Shown: one piece after another, positions 54,699-63,662 of the stretch
How the letters are laid out: every line of letters starts with the position of its first letter
Numbering within the stretch: the stretch's first letter is position 1
Assembly: GCA_900766925.1 (NCBI GenBank)
Contig: CAAFXG010000316.1
Coordinates: forward strand, 4,974-68,973
Length of the DNA: 64,000 nucleotides
Source: Lachnospiraceae bacterium
GTDB taxonomy: Bacteria; Bacillota; Clostridia; Lachnospirales; Lachnospiraceae
Reading direction: 5' to 3'
Notes under the pieces: model-generated
Seen by the model: the letters and a program-made list of their open reading frames with translations, nothing else
Databases searched by the model: none
Told to the model about the DNA's origin: nothing
Program-made: the position numbers and the translations under genes

Positions 54699-55507
54699 GC
54701 GAAGTGATAGTAGTAACATCAGGTAAGGGTGGTGTAGGTAAAACCACAACAACTGCTAATATAGGTACAGGATTGGCCAGATTAGGGTACACTGTACTCC
54801 TGATTGACACAGACATAGGACTTAGAAATCTTGATGTAGTCATGGGACTTGAAAATCGCATTGTGTATAATCTCGTTGACGTAATAGAAGGTAATTGCAG
54901 GGCTAAATCGGCAATTATTAAAGATAAAAACTGTGCCGGTTTATATTTATTACCTGCAGCACAAACAAGAGATAAAACTGCTATAGTTCCGGAACAGATG
55001 AAGAAGCTGATAGAAGAATTAAAGCCTAATTATGACTACATAATAATTGACTGTCCTGCAGGCATTGAACATGGCTTTAAAAATGCCATTGCGGCAGCCG
55101 AAAGAGCAATAATTGTCACTACACCGGAGGTATCGGCAATAAGAGATGCAGACCGAATTATAGGTATTCTTGATGCAAACGAAATGCCCAGAATAGAGCT
55201 TGTTATTAACAAGGTCAGACAGGACATGGTCAAACGCGGTGATATGATGTCTGTAGATGATGTTGTAGAGATACTTGCAATCCATCTGCTTGGTACAATT
55301 TCAGACGATGAAAATATCGTCATTTCAACCAACAGAGGAGAGCCAATTGCCGGTTCAAACACCAAAACAGGCAAGGCCTATGATAATATTGCCAGAAGAA
55401 TAGCAGGCGAAGCTGCAGCAACAAGTGAGCCTGAAAAATTTACATTATTTAAATGGATAAAGAAGAAGGATAAGGATGTTCACAAAATTCAATCTCAGGG
55501 ATTATAA
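54695..55507 (+). CDS. minD: Septum site-determining protein MinD
   Basis: 270 aa ParA-type ATPase. Deviant Walker A KGGVGKTT (residues 11-18, K11 and K16), DTDIGLRNLD, and the C-terminal membrane-targeting helix (KFTLFKWIKKKDK). It overlaps minC by 4 bp and the rodA start by 32 bp. No minE is found between minD and rodA. Confidence 0.96.
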   Translation: MSEVIVVTSGKGGVGKTTTTANIGTGLARLGYTVLLIDTDIGLRNLDVVMGLENRIVYNLVDVIEGNCRAKSAIIKDKNCAGLYLLPAAQTRDKTAIVPEQMKKLIEELKPNYDYIIIDCPAGIEHGFKNAIAAAERAIIVTTPEVSAIRDADRIIGILDANEMPRIELVINKVRQDMVKRGDMMSVDDVVEILAIHLLGTISDDENIVISTNRGEPIAGSNTKTGKAYDNIARRIAGEAAATSEPEKFTLFKWIKKKDKDVHKIQSQGL

Positions 55508-56594
55508 TTTCAAATTACTTGCACTTGTACTTATTGAGGTAATCATAGGTATTGTTATTGTAAACAGTGCAGACAGTTCATTTACATCAAGGCATATACC
55601 CGGGGCCTTAGCAGGTCTGTTTGCAATGCTGTTTCTTTCGGTTGTAAATTATGATTTTGTATGTAAATTTGCATATGTATATTACATTATCAATACCGTG
55701 CTCCTGCTGCTTGTACTTCTTGTAGGCGTAAATGTCAATAACGCCACCAGATGGATTTTGATTGGTGGAGCAGGCGGAGTACAGTTCCAGCCTTCAGAGT
55801 TTTCAAAGCTGTTTATGATAATTTTCATAGCTGTATTTCTTGATAAATACAAAGAAAAAAACCAGATTAACACCTTCAAATGTATTGCTTTTTTTGCATT
55901 ATATGTCGGTATTACACTGATTTTAATTGTGAGTGAACCTGACCTTTCAACAACAATATGTCTTACACTGGTTATTGTGACCATGTTATATGTTTCAGGT
56001 TTAAGCTATAAAATAATTGGAATTGCACTGTTAATTCTTATTCCATTATCAGGTAGCTTTTTATGGTATATTCAGAGGCCTGACCAGGTATTACTCAAGG
56101 ATTATCAGGTTGGACGTATTATGCAGTTTATATATCCAAGCCAGTATGGTACAGATTATTCACAACAAAATAACTCTATTATGGCAATTGGCTCCGGACA
56201 GCTTACAGGTAAGGGTTTAAATACATCCACAATTGCAACCGTAAAGGATGCCAATTTTATTTCCGAACAACAGACTGACTTTATTTTTTCTGTCATTGGT
56301 GAGGAGCTTGGATTTGTTGGAAGTTTAATTATTATTGCAATTATACTCTTAATAGTGTTACAATGTATTAGCGTAGGCAGAAATGCAAAGGATACAAAGG
56401 GTATGCTTATTGCAACCGGAATGGGTTGCTTAATTGCGTATCAGTCCTTTATTAACATAAGTGTAGCTACAGGGGTATTACCTAATACAGGTATTCCACT
56501 TCCATTTATCAGCTACGGCTTAAGTTCCCTGTTAAGTATCATGGCGGGAATGGGAATTGTATTGAATATCAGCCTGCAGAGAGCAAAATACTAG
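55476..56594 (+). CDS. rodA: Rod shape-determining SEDS protein RodA
   Basis: 372 aa polytopic glycosyltransferase. Key Asp D156 in SEPDLSTT, and PFISYGLSSLLS near the end. The start ATG lies inside minD with GATAAGG upstream. Partner of the PBP2 encoded at 51293, together the elongation synthase. Confidence 0.95.
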   Translation: MFTKFNLRDYNFKLLALVLIEVIIGIVIVNSADSSFTSRHIPGALAGLFAMLFLSVVNYDFVCKFAYVYYIINTVLLLLVLLVGVNVNNATRWILIGGAGGVQFQPSEFSKLFMIIFIAVFLDKYKEKNQINTFKCIAFFALYVGITLILIVSEPDLSTTICLTLVIVTMLYVSGLSYKIIGIALLILIPLSGSFLWYIQRPDQVLLKDYQVGRIMQFIYPSQYGTDYSQQNNSIMAIGSGQLTGKGLNTSTIATVKDANFISEQQTDFIFSVIGEELGFVGSLIIIAIILLIVLQCISVGRNAKDTKGMLIATGMGCLIAYQSFINISVATGVLPNTGIPLPFISYGLSSLLSIMAGMGIVLNISLQRAKY

Positions 56595-56607
56595 AAGGAG
56601 AAAGCAT

Positions 56608-57006
56608 ATGAATATCGGTTTAATAGCACATGATACAAAGAAAAAGCTAATGCAGAATTTTTGCATTGCATACCGTGGTATATTAGCGCATCATGAATTA
56701 TTTGCTACCGGAACCACAGGTCGTATGATAGAAGAAGTAACAAATCTTACTGTACACAAGTTTCTGGCCGGACATACAGGTGGTGAACAGCAGTTGGGTT
56801 CCATGATTGAAAGTAATGATTTGGATATGATGATTTTCTTACGTGATCCACAAACCAAGAAATCTCATGAAGTGGATATAAATAACATTTTTACATTGTG
56901 CGATATACACAACATTCCGCTTGCGACAAATTTGGCAACTGCTGAGCTTATGATAAAAGCCTTAGACAGGGGTGACCTCGATTGGAGAGAACTGTTTAAG
57001 CATTAA
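56608..57006 (+). CDS. mgsA: Methylglyoxal synthase
   Basis: 132 aa. Turns dihydroxyacetone phosphate into methylglyoxal. Family motifs IALIAHD-like start (GLIAHDTKK), FATGTTGRMI, FLRDP and IPLATNLATAE. The catalytic base motif GGDQQ reads GGEQQ here (E60 in place of Asp). Placed after minCD and rodA as in many clostridia. Confidence 0.9.
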   Translation: MNIGLIAHDTKKKLMQNFCIAYRGILAHHELFATGTTGRMIEEVTNLTVHKFLAGHTGGEQQLGSMIESNDLDMMIFLRDPQTKKSHEVDINNIFTLCDIHNIPLATNLATAELMIKALDRGDLDWRELFKH

Positions 57007-57021
57007 TATACAGGTGATTTA

Positions 57022-58005
57022 ATGTTCAAAAATATAATCAGGTATCTTACGGTTATAGCAGGATTAACGTTTATATTCTTAATTGTAACCAAAATCAATT
57101 GCGTAACAACCGACAAATATCCCGATTTGGATGAAATTTCCATCAAAGTTGATTCATCGATTTGTCAGGTTGATTCTCTTGATGATGCGTTACATAATAC
57201 CATTGTATACAGGAAAGGTGTTAATTCCGATTTATTTAAAAGCTGTAACTATGCATTATTTGTTGATGATACAACTAAATATGTTTATGCAAGTAAGAAT
57301 GCACACAGACGTATGTATCCCGCAAGTATGACAAAATTTGTTACAGCCTCAGTTGTCTGTGACAAAATTGAAGCGGGTGAGATAGGTTTAGATGATATGG
57401 TTACAATTACTCAGAGATATGATTTGACATATGAGGGGGTAGAGCCATGTCAGCTTACACCGGGCTGTAAGATTTCTGTCAAGGATTTACTTTACGGACT
57501 GCTGATTCAGTCCAATAATTATTATGCTATTATTCTTGCAGAATATGTGGCAGGTGACATACCATCATTTTGCGACCTTATGAATTCAAAGGTTCAGAAT
57601 ATAGGAGCCACCAATTCACATTTTGCCAATCCACATGGATTAGACGATCCTGACCACTATACAACTGCATACGACATATATTTAATAACCAAGGAAGCCT
57701 ATAATCATGAGATAATCAGAAAAATTGATACCTTTGAAAAATATTCTTATTCATATTACAATTCAAACGGAGAGTTAATTGCTGCTGATGCAGAATCAAC
57801 TAATTTTTTTATGCTGGGATTAGCTGAATTGCCTGCAAACTATCAGATTGAAATATGGAAAACAGGAACTACATCCGGAGCAGGTAACTGCCTGACCATG
57901 TACCTTACAAAGGATAACCATACCTACATTGTAATTGCATCATGTGACGATTCCAAAGCCACATTGTATGATGCTATAATCAAGCTACTGTGTATGGTTG
58001 GTTAA
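57022..58005 (+). CDS. dacA: D-alanyl-D-alanine carboxypeptidase (S11, DacA-like)
   Basis: 327 aa. N-terminal signal/anchor helix (about 8-25), then a serine carboxypeptidase domain: S102-x-x-K105 (SMTK), S164-N-N (SNN), K280-T-G. Residues after KTG close the domain; no C-terminal amphipathic domain as in DacA/PBP5 is present, so the protein is probably held by its N-terminal helix. Trims peptidoglycan stem peptides. Confidence 0.92.
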   Translation: MFKNIIRYLTVIAGLTFIFLIVTKINCVTTDKYPDLDEISIKVDSSICQVDSLDDALHNTIVYRKGVNSDLFKSCNYALFVDDTTKYVYASKNAHRRMYPASMTKFVTASVVCDKIEAGEIGLDDMVTITQRYDLTYEGVEPCQLTPGCKISVKDLLYGLLIQSNNYYAIILAEYVAGDIPSFCDLMNSKVQNIGATNSHFANPHGLDDPDHYTTAYDIYLITKEAYNHEIIRKIDTFEKYSYSYYNSNGELIAADAESTNFFMLGLAELPANYQIEIWKTGTTSGAGNCLTMYLTKDNHTYIVIASCDDSKATLYDAIIKLLCMVG

Positions 58006-58039
58006 CTATAAAATAAAATGCACTATGGAGGAAAATGGG

Positions 58040-58459
58040 ATGTTAGAATTAATTATCGGTGACAAAGGAAAGGGTAAAACCCGCAAAATGGTGGAAAGGG
58101 CCAACAACGAAAACAAAATTACAAGTGGCTCTATAATCTATATTGACAAGAGCAACAAGCACATGTACGAGTTAAGTAACTCCATCCGCCTTATTAATAT
58201 GCATGATTACAATATAAATTCATATGATGCATTTGTAGGTTTTATTCAGGGGCTTATTTCTTCAAATTATTCGTTGACACATATTTTTTTAGACAATTTT
58301 ATGACATTATTGTCTATTGAATCAGATCAACTGACACAGGCATTAGATGAGATGTATAATTTGTCAGAGAAATACGATATTACTTTTGTAATAAGCACAG
58401 CCGTAAATGAAAATGAAATTGACGACAAATACAAAGCAGGTATAATCTGTAAATTATAA
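58040..58459 (+). CDS. Small P-loop protein of unknown function
   Basis: 139 aa from ATG 58040, with GGAGG eight bases upstream; the frame is open from 57998 without a ribosome site. Walker A GDKGKGKT at residues 7-14 and a Walker B-like HIFLDNF. Small single-domain ATPase; similarity to other named families is not clear to me. Lies between dacA and the HlyD-like gene in the division cluster. Confidence 0.75.
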   Translation: MLELIIGDKGKGKTRKMVERANNENKITSGSIIYIDKSNKHMYELSNSIRLINMHDYNINSYDAFVGFIQGLISSNYSLTHIFLDNFMTLLSIESDQLTQALDEMYNLSEKYDITFVISTAVNENEIDDKYKAGIICKL

Positions 58460-58544
58460 TATTGTAGTAACAGTATCGATAATTCCTTATCAAATGTAAG
58501 GGTATTATTTACAAATATAGTTTAGCAGAAGGTAGTGAGAACAG

Positions 58545-59927
58545 ATGGGGCAGAGAAATAACCTTATTAAATTTAACAGAGATATAAAAATAAATGCTGC
58601 AACATGCGTTATTGCAGCTATTTTGTTGTATGTAATTATAAGTGTAGTTTCTGCCTTAAATAAGGACCCGATAACAATCTATAAGGTCAGCAAAAGTAAT
58701 GTAAGCAATAACATTACCTTAAATGGATTGATAATACGTGATGAAGAAGTAATAAAAGCCGGTAAATCCGGTTATGTATGCTATTACATAAGGGATGGTG
58801 CCAAGGTAAAAAAATCATCAACTGTTTGCACTATAGATGAAACAGGTCAGGTTTATGATGTAATAAATGATTCAGACGGTTATGAGGGAATTCTTACCAC
58901 TGATGACTATAATGATGTGCGAGCTTTAATTTCATTGTATAAGGTATCATATAATGATGTAGAGTTCTATTCATCATACAATTTTGAAAACAATATAAAC
59001 AACAAGGTTCTTGAGCTTACTAATGAGATAATAATGCAACAAATGAGTGATACCGGTAAGGGTGGGGCATCGCTTTCTGCTATTACATCACCTGACAGCG
59101 GTCTGGTGACATATTACATTGACGGATATGAAAATTTTGATATATCCAAAATAAGTCATGCATATTTTGATCAGTCAAAATATGTTAAGCAGACGCTCAA
59201 AACCGGAGATATTGTTTCAGCAGACAGTGCAATAGTCAAGATAATTCCAAGTGAAAGCTGGAATATAGTTGCTCCAATTTCTACTGATCAGATAGAAGCA
59301 ATATCTCAAAAATCCAAGATATCTTTTTATATTAATAACTCAAGCTATATAATTTCGATGCCATTTGAAATTATCGATGCCCAGGATGGTTCATACATTA
59401 ACATCTCACTTAATAAGTATCTTGCAAACTTTTTATCTGAGAGGTTTGTATCAGTTGAAATAATCATGGATGATGATACAGGATTAAAAGTACCTGTATC
59501 TGCAATTGTAAATAAGACTGTATACAAAATTCCGATTAACTATTTATCGGCAGGCGGTAATCAGAACAGCTCAAACAGAATTAACATACAGATACGTGAT
59601 GAAAAGAATGATATAACAATCAAACAGATTTCACCTACAATCTACAAAACAGATGAAAAGTACTGTTATGTTGATCCACTTGCCTTTGAGGATACAGACG
59701 TTATTATTGATATAAATTCTAACAAAAATACGGCGGTATCCTTGCTTGAATCAGAAGAAATTACAGGTGTATATGTCGCTAACAGGGGAACAGCTGAATT
59801 TAGAATGATTAATGTACTTAAGGTCGTTGATGAATTCGCCTTAGTTGAAAATGAAGGCGAGCTAAGTGCATATGATAACATTGTATTAGATGCATCAAAG
59901 GTTTCTGAAAATCAAATAATATATTAA
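58545..59927 (+). CDS. HlyD-like membrane-anchored adaptor protein
   Basis: 460 aa. Short basic start, membrane helix (about 18-38), then barrel-sandwich sequence (GLIIRDEEVIKAGKSGYVCYYIRDGAKVKK) and beta-rich C-terminal parts (VKIIPSESWNIVAPIS, GTAEFRMINVLKVVDEFALVEN). Resembles periplasmic adaptor subunits but no transporter gene is adjacent. Position before ylmE-sepF suggests a part in envelope or division processes. Confidence 0.8.
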   Translation: MGQRNNLIKFNRDIKINAATCVIAAILLYVIISVVSALNKDPITIYKVSKSNVSNNITLNGLIIRDEEVIKAGKSGYVCYYIRDGAKVKKSSTVCTIDETGQVYDVINDSDGYEGILTTDDYNDVRALISLYKVSYNDVEFYSSYNFENNINNKVLELTNEIIMQQMSDTGKGGASLSAITSPDSGLVTYYIDGYENFDISKISHAYFDQSKYVKQTLKTGDIVSADSAIVKIIPSESWNIVAPISTDQIEAISQKSKISFYINNSSYIISMPFEIIDAQDGSYINISLNKYLANFLSERFVSVEIIMDDDTGLKVPVSAIVNKTVYKIPINYLSAGGNQNSSNRINIQIRDEKNDITIKQISPTIYKTDEKYCYVDPLAFEDTDVIIDINSNKNTAVSLLESEEITGVYVANRGTAEFRMINVLKVVDEFALVENEGELSAYDNIVLDASKVSENQIIY

Positions 59928-59943
59928 ACAGAGGTGAATTAAA

Positions 59944-60636
59944 TTGTTAAAAGAAAACCTTGAACAGGTACAATCCAATATACGAAAGGCATGTGTTAGG
60001 TCAGGAAGAAATTATGACGATGTAACATTGATTGCTGTCAGTAAAACAAAACCACTTTCCGACATTGAAGAGCTTATTACATATGGCATAGAGGAATATG
60101 GTGAAAATAAGGTTCAGGAGTTATGTGATAAATTCGAGAACGTATCCAGACCGGTAAATTGGCATCTTATTGGTCATCTTCAGACCAACAAGGTAAAATA
60201 TATTGTCGATAAGGCATGTCTTATACACTCTGTTGATTCTTTACATTTAGCCAAAGAAATTGAAAAAGAGGCAGCCAAAAAGAATGTCATTGTAAATATA
60301 CTTATTCAGGTAAACATAGCACATGAAGACACCAAATTTGGAATTTCAGAAGCTGAGGTATACGACCTGATTAATTCCATTAAAGCATTTGAACATATTA
60401 AAGTAAGAGGATTAATGACAATAGCACCATTTGTTGAAGATTCCGAGGAAAACCGCATTCATTTTAGGAATTTGAACCAATTATTACTTGACATAAAATC
60501 AAAAAACATTGATAATATTGATATGAGTATACTATCTATGGGAATGACTAATGATTATGAAGTTGCCATCGAAGAAGGAGCAACCATGGTACGGGTTGGA
60601 ACAGGAATTTTCGGTGCACGCAACTACAATATATAG
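59944..60636 (+). CDS. ylmE: YggS/YlmE family PLP-binding protein
   Basis: 230 aa. PLP homeostasis protein of alanine-racemase-like barrel fold. PLP Lys in AVSKTKP, HLIGHLQTNKV, HSVDS and SMGMTNDYEVAIEEGATMVRVGTGIFG. Start TTG at 59944 with GAGGTG seven bases before it. Next to sepF as in Bacillus. Confidence 0.94.
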   Translation: MLKENLEQVQSNIRKACVRSGRNYDDVTLIAVSKTKPLSDIEELITYGIEEYGENKVQELCDKFENVSRPVNWHLIGHLQTNKVKYIVDKACLIHSVDSLHLAKEIEKEAAKKNVIVNILIQVNIAHEDTKFGISEAEVYDLINSIKAFEHIKVRGLMTIAPFVEDSEENRIHFRNLNQLLLDIKSKNIDNIDMSILSMGMTNDYEVAIEEGATMVRVGTGIFGARNYNI

Positions 60637-60653
60637 GTAAGGGAGACAGACTT

Positions 60654-61292
60654 ATGGCTAAAGAAGCAAACAAGAAAAGTTTTTTAGACTTTTTTAAAAT
60701 GAAAGATTTAGATGATGATGACGAATTTGATGATGACTTATTTGACGATGATGATGACGATGACGATGATGACGACGATTATGTACCTTCACGAGCTAAG
60801 GCAAAGCAGAGGAATACATATACAAGAGCATCTCAGGACAATTCTCAACCATCATATTCCAAGCCATCCTACAATCAGACTTCTTCATCGCAAAGCCAGA
60901 GTTACAGTTCTCAGAAGCCGCAGCCTGCAAGAACCACCGGTTCCAGCAAGTTAGTTGATTTCAACAATGGCAGGTCACAGAGAACGGAAAGTAGCAGGGG
61001 TAGAAGTGAAGTGTATGTTATCAAACCACAGGAAATCAGTGAGTCACAAACTGTCACAGATTTTCTTAAAAGCGGTAGAACAATTGTAATTAATATGGAA
61101 GGGCTTGAGCTTGCACCTGCTCAGCGTATAATTGATTTTATTGGTGGTGCATGTTATGCACTTAATGGTACATTGCAGGCAATTTCAGCAAACATTTTTA
61201 TTGCAGCACCGGAAGCAATTGAAGTATCCGGAGATTTAAGGGAAGAGATTTTAAATGAGACAACAGTTTCTCCTCAATTAGGACGTTACTGA
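60654..61292 (+). CDS. sepF: Cell division protein SepF with poly-Asp linker
   Basis: 212 aa, longer than the usual 150. N-terminal amphipathic membrane helix (SFLDFFKMK), then a very acidic stretch with a run of 12 Asp (about residues 29-41), a Ser/Gln-rich linker (to about 115), and the C-terminal SepF domain (VYVIKPQEISESQTVTDFLKSG, RIIDFIGGACYAL). Bundles and anchors FtsZ filaments. The Asp run comes from a GAT/GAC repeat at 60739-60780. Confidence 0.93.
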   Translation: MAKEANKKSFLDFFKMKDLDDDDEFDDDLFDDDDDDDDDDDDYVPSRAKAKQRNTYTRASQDNSQPSYSKPSYNQTSSSQSQSYSSQKPQPARTTGSSKLVDFNNGRSQRTESSRGRSEVYVIKPQEISESQTVTDFLKSGRTIVINMEGLELAPAQRIIDFIGGACYALNGTLQAISANIFIAAPEAIEVSGDLREEILNETTVSPQLGRY

Positions 61293-61324
61293 TTACTTAT
61301 GATTATACAAGGGGGATTTGCAGG

Positions 61325-62542
61325 ATGCTTACACCGGTTGACATTCAACAAAGAAAATTTCATGTAGGCGTGGGTTATGACAAAAAGGATGTTAACACCT
61401 TTTTTGAGGAAGTAGCTACCAATTATGAACAGCTTTATCGTTCAAATGCTGAGCTTAAGGATAAGGTTGCAACTTTAACTGATGCTTTACAGAATTATAA
61501 GTCAAAGGAATCTGAGCTTAACAAAGCTATTAAGCTGGCAGAAAAGGATTCTGAGGATGTAAAGACAAAGGCTCACAAAGAGGCCAAGAATATTGAATTA
61601 GATGCCAAAAATAAGGCTAAGGCAATTGTTGGAGATGCCGAAGTACGGCTTGAAGAGATTAAAGCCGAGATAACAATGCTTGAAACGCAGTATGCTGCAT
61701 ACAAATCGAATTTTGCATCTCTCATGAAAAAGCAATTTGAACAGCTTAAAGAAATTGATTTTGATGTGGATTCATACATAGACGATAGAGCTCTTACTCT
61801 TCTCGGTGGTAATTCCGCACCCAGACCATCATCTGCTGAAAACAGCTTTGGCTCATTTGAGGGTGATCCACAGATGAGAGATGAGTCAACTCTCGGTGGC
61901 ATGAGTAACGGAGGAGCTTCATTTGGTTCCGTTGCAGACAAAAATAGCACGAGTGCTGTTTATACCTCTGCACTTGGTGCCAATGAGGATTTTGTAGATC
62001 CATTTAATCCTGCATCAAACAACAGATATAATCCCTTTGAGGATACATCTGTTGATCATCGCAATACAAAGGCAGTTACGGGTAATTCGAATTTCAAGGT
62101 CAGCAAGGGTGACAGCTCCAAAAAATATAAGAGAACCGTACCAAATGCCAATACAAATAAGAATAATACAACAACAGCAAAGGCGTCTTCTCCCAGCTTA
62201 GACAGGCAGGCACCTAAAGCTACTGAAAAGCCTGTAAATACTGATAATATTAAATCTGGCATCAAATCAGAGCCTCCAAAGGAACAGCTACAAAATAATG
62301 CAAATGATTCTATGTCTGATTTTAAAGGAAGCCGCAAAAATACCGTTGATACTTCAGGAGAAATACCAATAGTTCATTTATATCCAGATCACTCTGAGGA
62401 TGAATTAACAACTGACAAGATTTCAGCCAAAAATAATGCAGATGAGGAACAACTTGTTGGTGATATCGAGGCTAAACCTTCAGGAGCTGCTCTAATTGGT
62501 GATGGTGAAGCTTCTGATGATGACGGATTTGAATTTATTTAA
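61325..62542 (+). CDS. divIVA: DivIVA-family protein
   Basis: 405 aa, longer than classic DivIVA. N-terminal membrane-binding part (MLTPVDIQQRKF, GYDKKDVNTFFEE), coiled coil to about residue 145, then a long low-complexity tail of about 250 residues rich in Asn, Ser, Lys and Asp. Marks negatively curved membrane at poles and septa. Given that minE is missing, it could localise MinCD as in Bacillus, though MinJ would be needed there. Confidence 0.92.
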   Translation: MLTPVDIQQRKFHVGVGYDKKDVNTFFEEVATNYEQLYRSNAELKDKVATLTDALQNYKSKESELNKAIKLAEKDSEDVKTKAHKEAKNIELDAKNKAKAIVGDAEVRLEEIKAEITMLETQYAAYKSNFASLMKKQFEQLKEIDFDVDSYIDDRALTLLGGNSAPRPSSAENSFGSFEGDPQMRDESTLGGMSNGGASFGSVADKNSTSAVYTSALGANEDFVDPFNPASNNRYNPFEDTSVDHRNTKAVTGNSNFKVSKGDSSKKYKRTVPNANTNKNNTTTAKASSPSLDRQAPKATEKPVNTDNIKSGIKSEPPKEQLQNNANDSMSDFKGSRKNTVDTSGEIPIVHLYPDHSEDELTTDKISAKNNADEEQLVGDIEAKPSGAALIGDGEASDDDGFEFI

Positions 62543-62572
62543 TATCTGATTAATATATATAGGAGATTAAAG

Positions 62573-63661
62573 ATGAATGATTTAACAGTACATTATGATG
62601 GAAAGCCTATATACAATATAGTTTATTCAGATAATTTTGACGGACTTGGCAAGTTAATTAACGAACTCGGATACAAAAACAGAAAAATATGTATTGTATC
62701 TGAGACTAATGTAGCATCCTTGTATATGGATGCTATATTGTTGTCTGTACAAAACTATTGTTTAAAGGCTGTAAGCTTCATTTTCCCCGAGGGCGAACCA
62801 AGCAAAAACTTAAATACAGTACGGGATTTATATGAAAAACTGATTATCGAAAAATTTGACAGAAACGATGTTCTTATTGCACTAGGTGGAGGAGTTGTTG
62901 GTGATTTAACGGGTTTTGCCGCAGCAACCTTCTTAAGAGGTATAGATTTCATACAAATACCTACCAGCTTATTATCACAGGTTGATTCAAGCATCGGTGG
63001 AAAAACCGGTGTGGATTTTGACTCATATAAAAATATGGTTGGAGCTTTTCATATGCCAAAGCTGGTATACATTAATCTAAATGTATTGAATACGCTTAGC
63101 ATTAAACAATTTCACTCAGGTATGGGAGAGATAATAAAGCATGGCCTAATCAAAAACAAGGATTACTTCATGTGGCTCTATAATAATTCAGAAGCTATTA
63201 TGAACAGGGATTTTGATACATTATTTCAAATGGTGTATGAGAGTAATATTATTAAGAAGGATGTAGTTGAGAACGACCCAACTGAGAGAGGCGAACGCGC
63301 ACTTCTGAATTTCGGACATACACTAGGACATGCCATCGAAAAGTATATGAACTTTAAATTCTTACATGGTGAATGTGTATTTATAGGTTCAATTCTGGCA
63401 ACAATTATATCGTATAATAAGGGTAATATTTCTCTTGAAGATAAAAATCTTATAATTGATACTATTAACCGTTTTGACGTACCTAAACTGCCTCAAAATA
63501 CAGATATTGATAAGGTTATTTCCTATACCAAAAATGATAAAAAGGTTGTCGGAAATAAAATCAAATTCATTTTACTGCATGGTATCGGAGAAGCTTACAT
63601 TGATATGGAGGTATCAGACAAGGACATGCAAAATGCAATGAAGGAGCTGCTGGATTTATAA
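62573..63661 (+). CDS. aroB: 3-dehydroquinate synthase
   Basis: 362 aa. Second step of the shikimate pathway, making dehydroquinate from DAHP with NAD and a metal ion. Motifs: FPEGEPSKN, GGGVVGDLTGFAAATFLRG, PTSLLSQVDSSIGGKTGVD, GMGEIIKHG and the metal-binding HTLGHAIE. RBS AGGAGA precedes the ATG. No other aro gene is near. Confidence 0.96.
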   Translation: MNDLTVHYDGKPIYNIVYSDNFDGLGKLINELGYKNRKICIVSETNVASLYMDAILLSVQNYCLKAVSFIFPEGEPSKNLNTVRDLYEKLIIEKFDRNDVLIALGGGVVGDLTGFAAATFLRGIDFIQIPTSLLSQVDSSIGGKTGVDFDSYKNMVGAFHMPKLVYINLNVLNTLSIKQFHSGMGEIIKHGLIKNKDYFMWLYNNSEAIMNRDFDTLFQMVYESNIIKKDVVENDPTERGERALLNFGHTLGHAIEKYMNFKFLHGECVFIGSILATIISYNKGNISLEDKNLIIDTINRFDVPKLPQNTDIDKVISYTKNDKKVVGNKIKFILLHGIGEAYIDMEVSDKDMQNAMKELLDL

Positions 63662-63662
63662 T

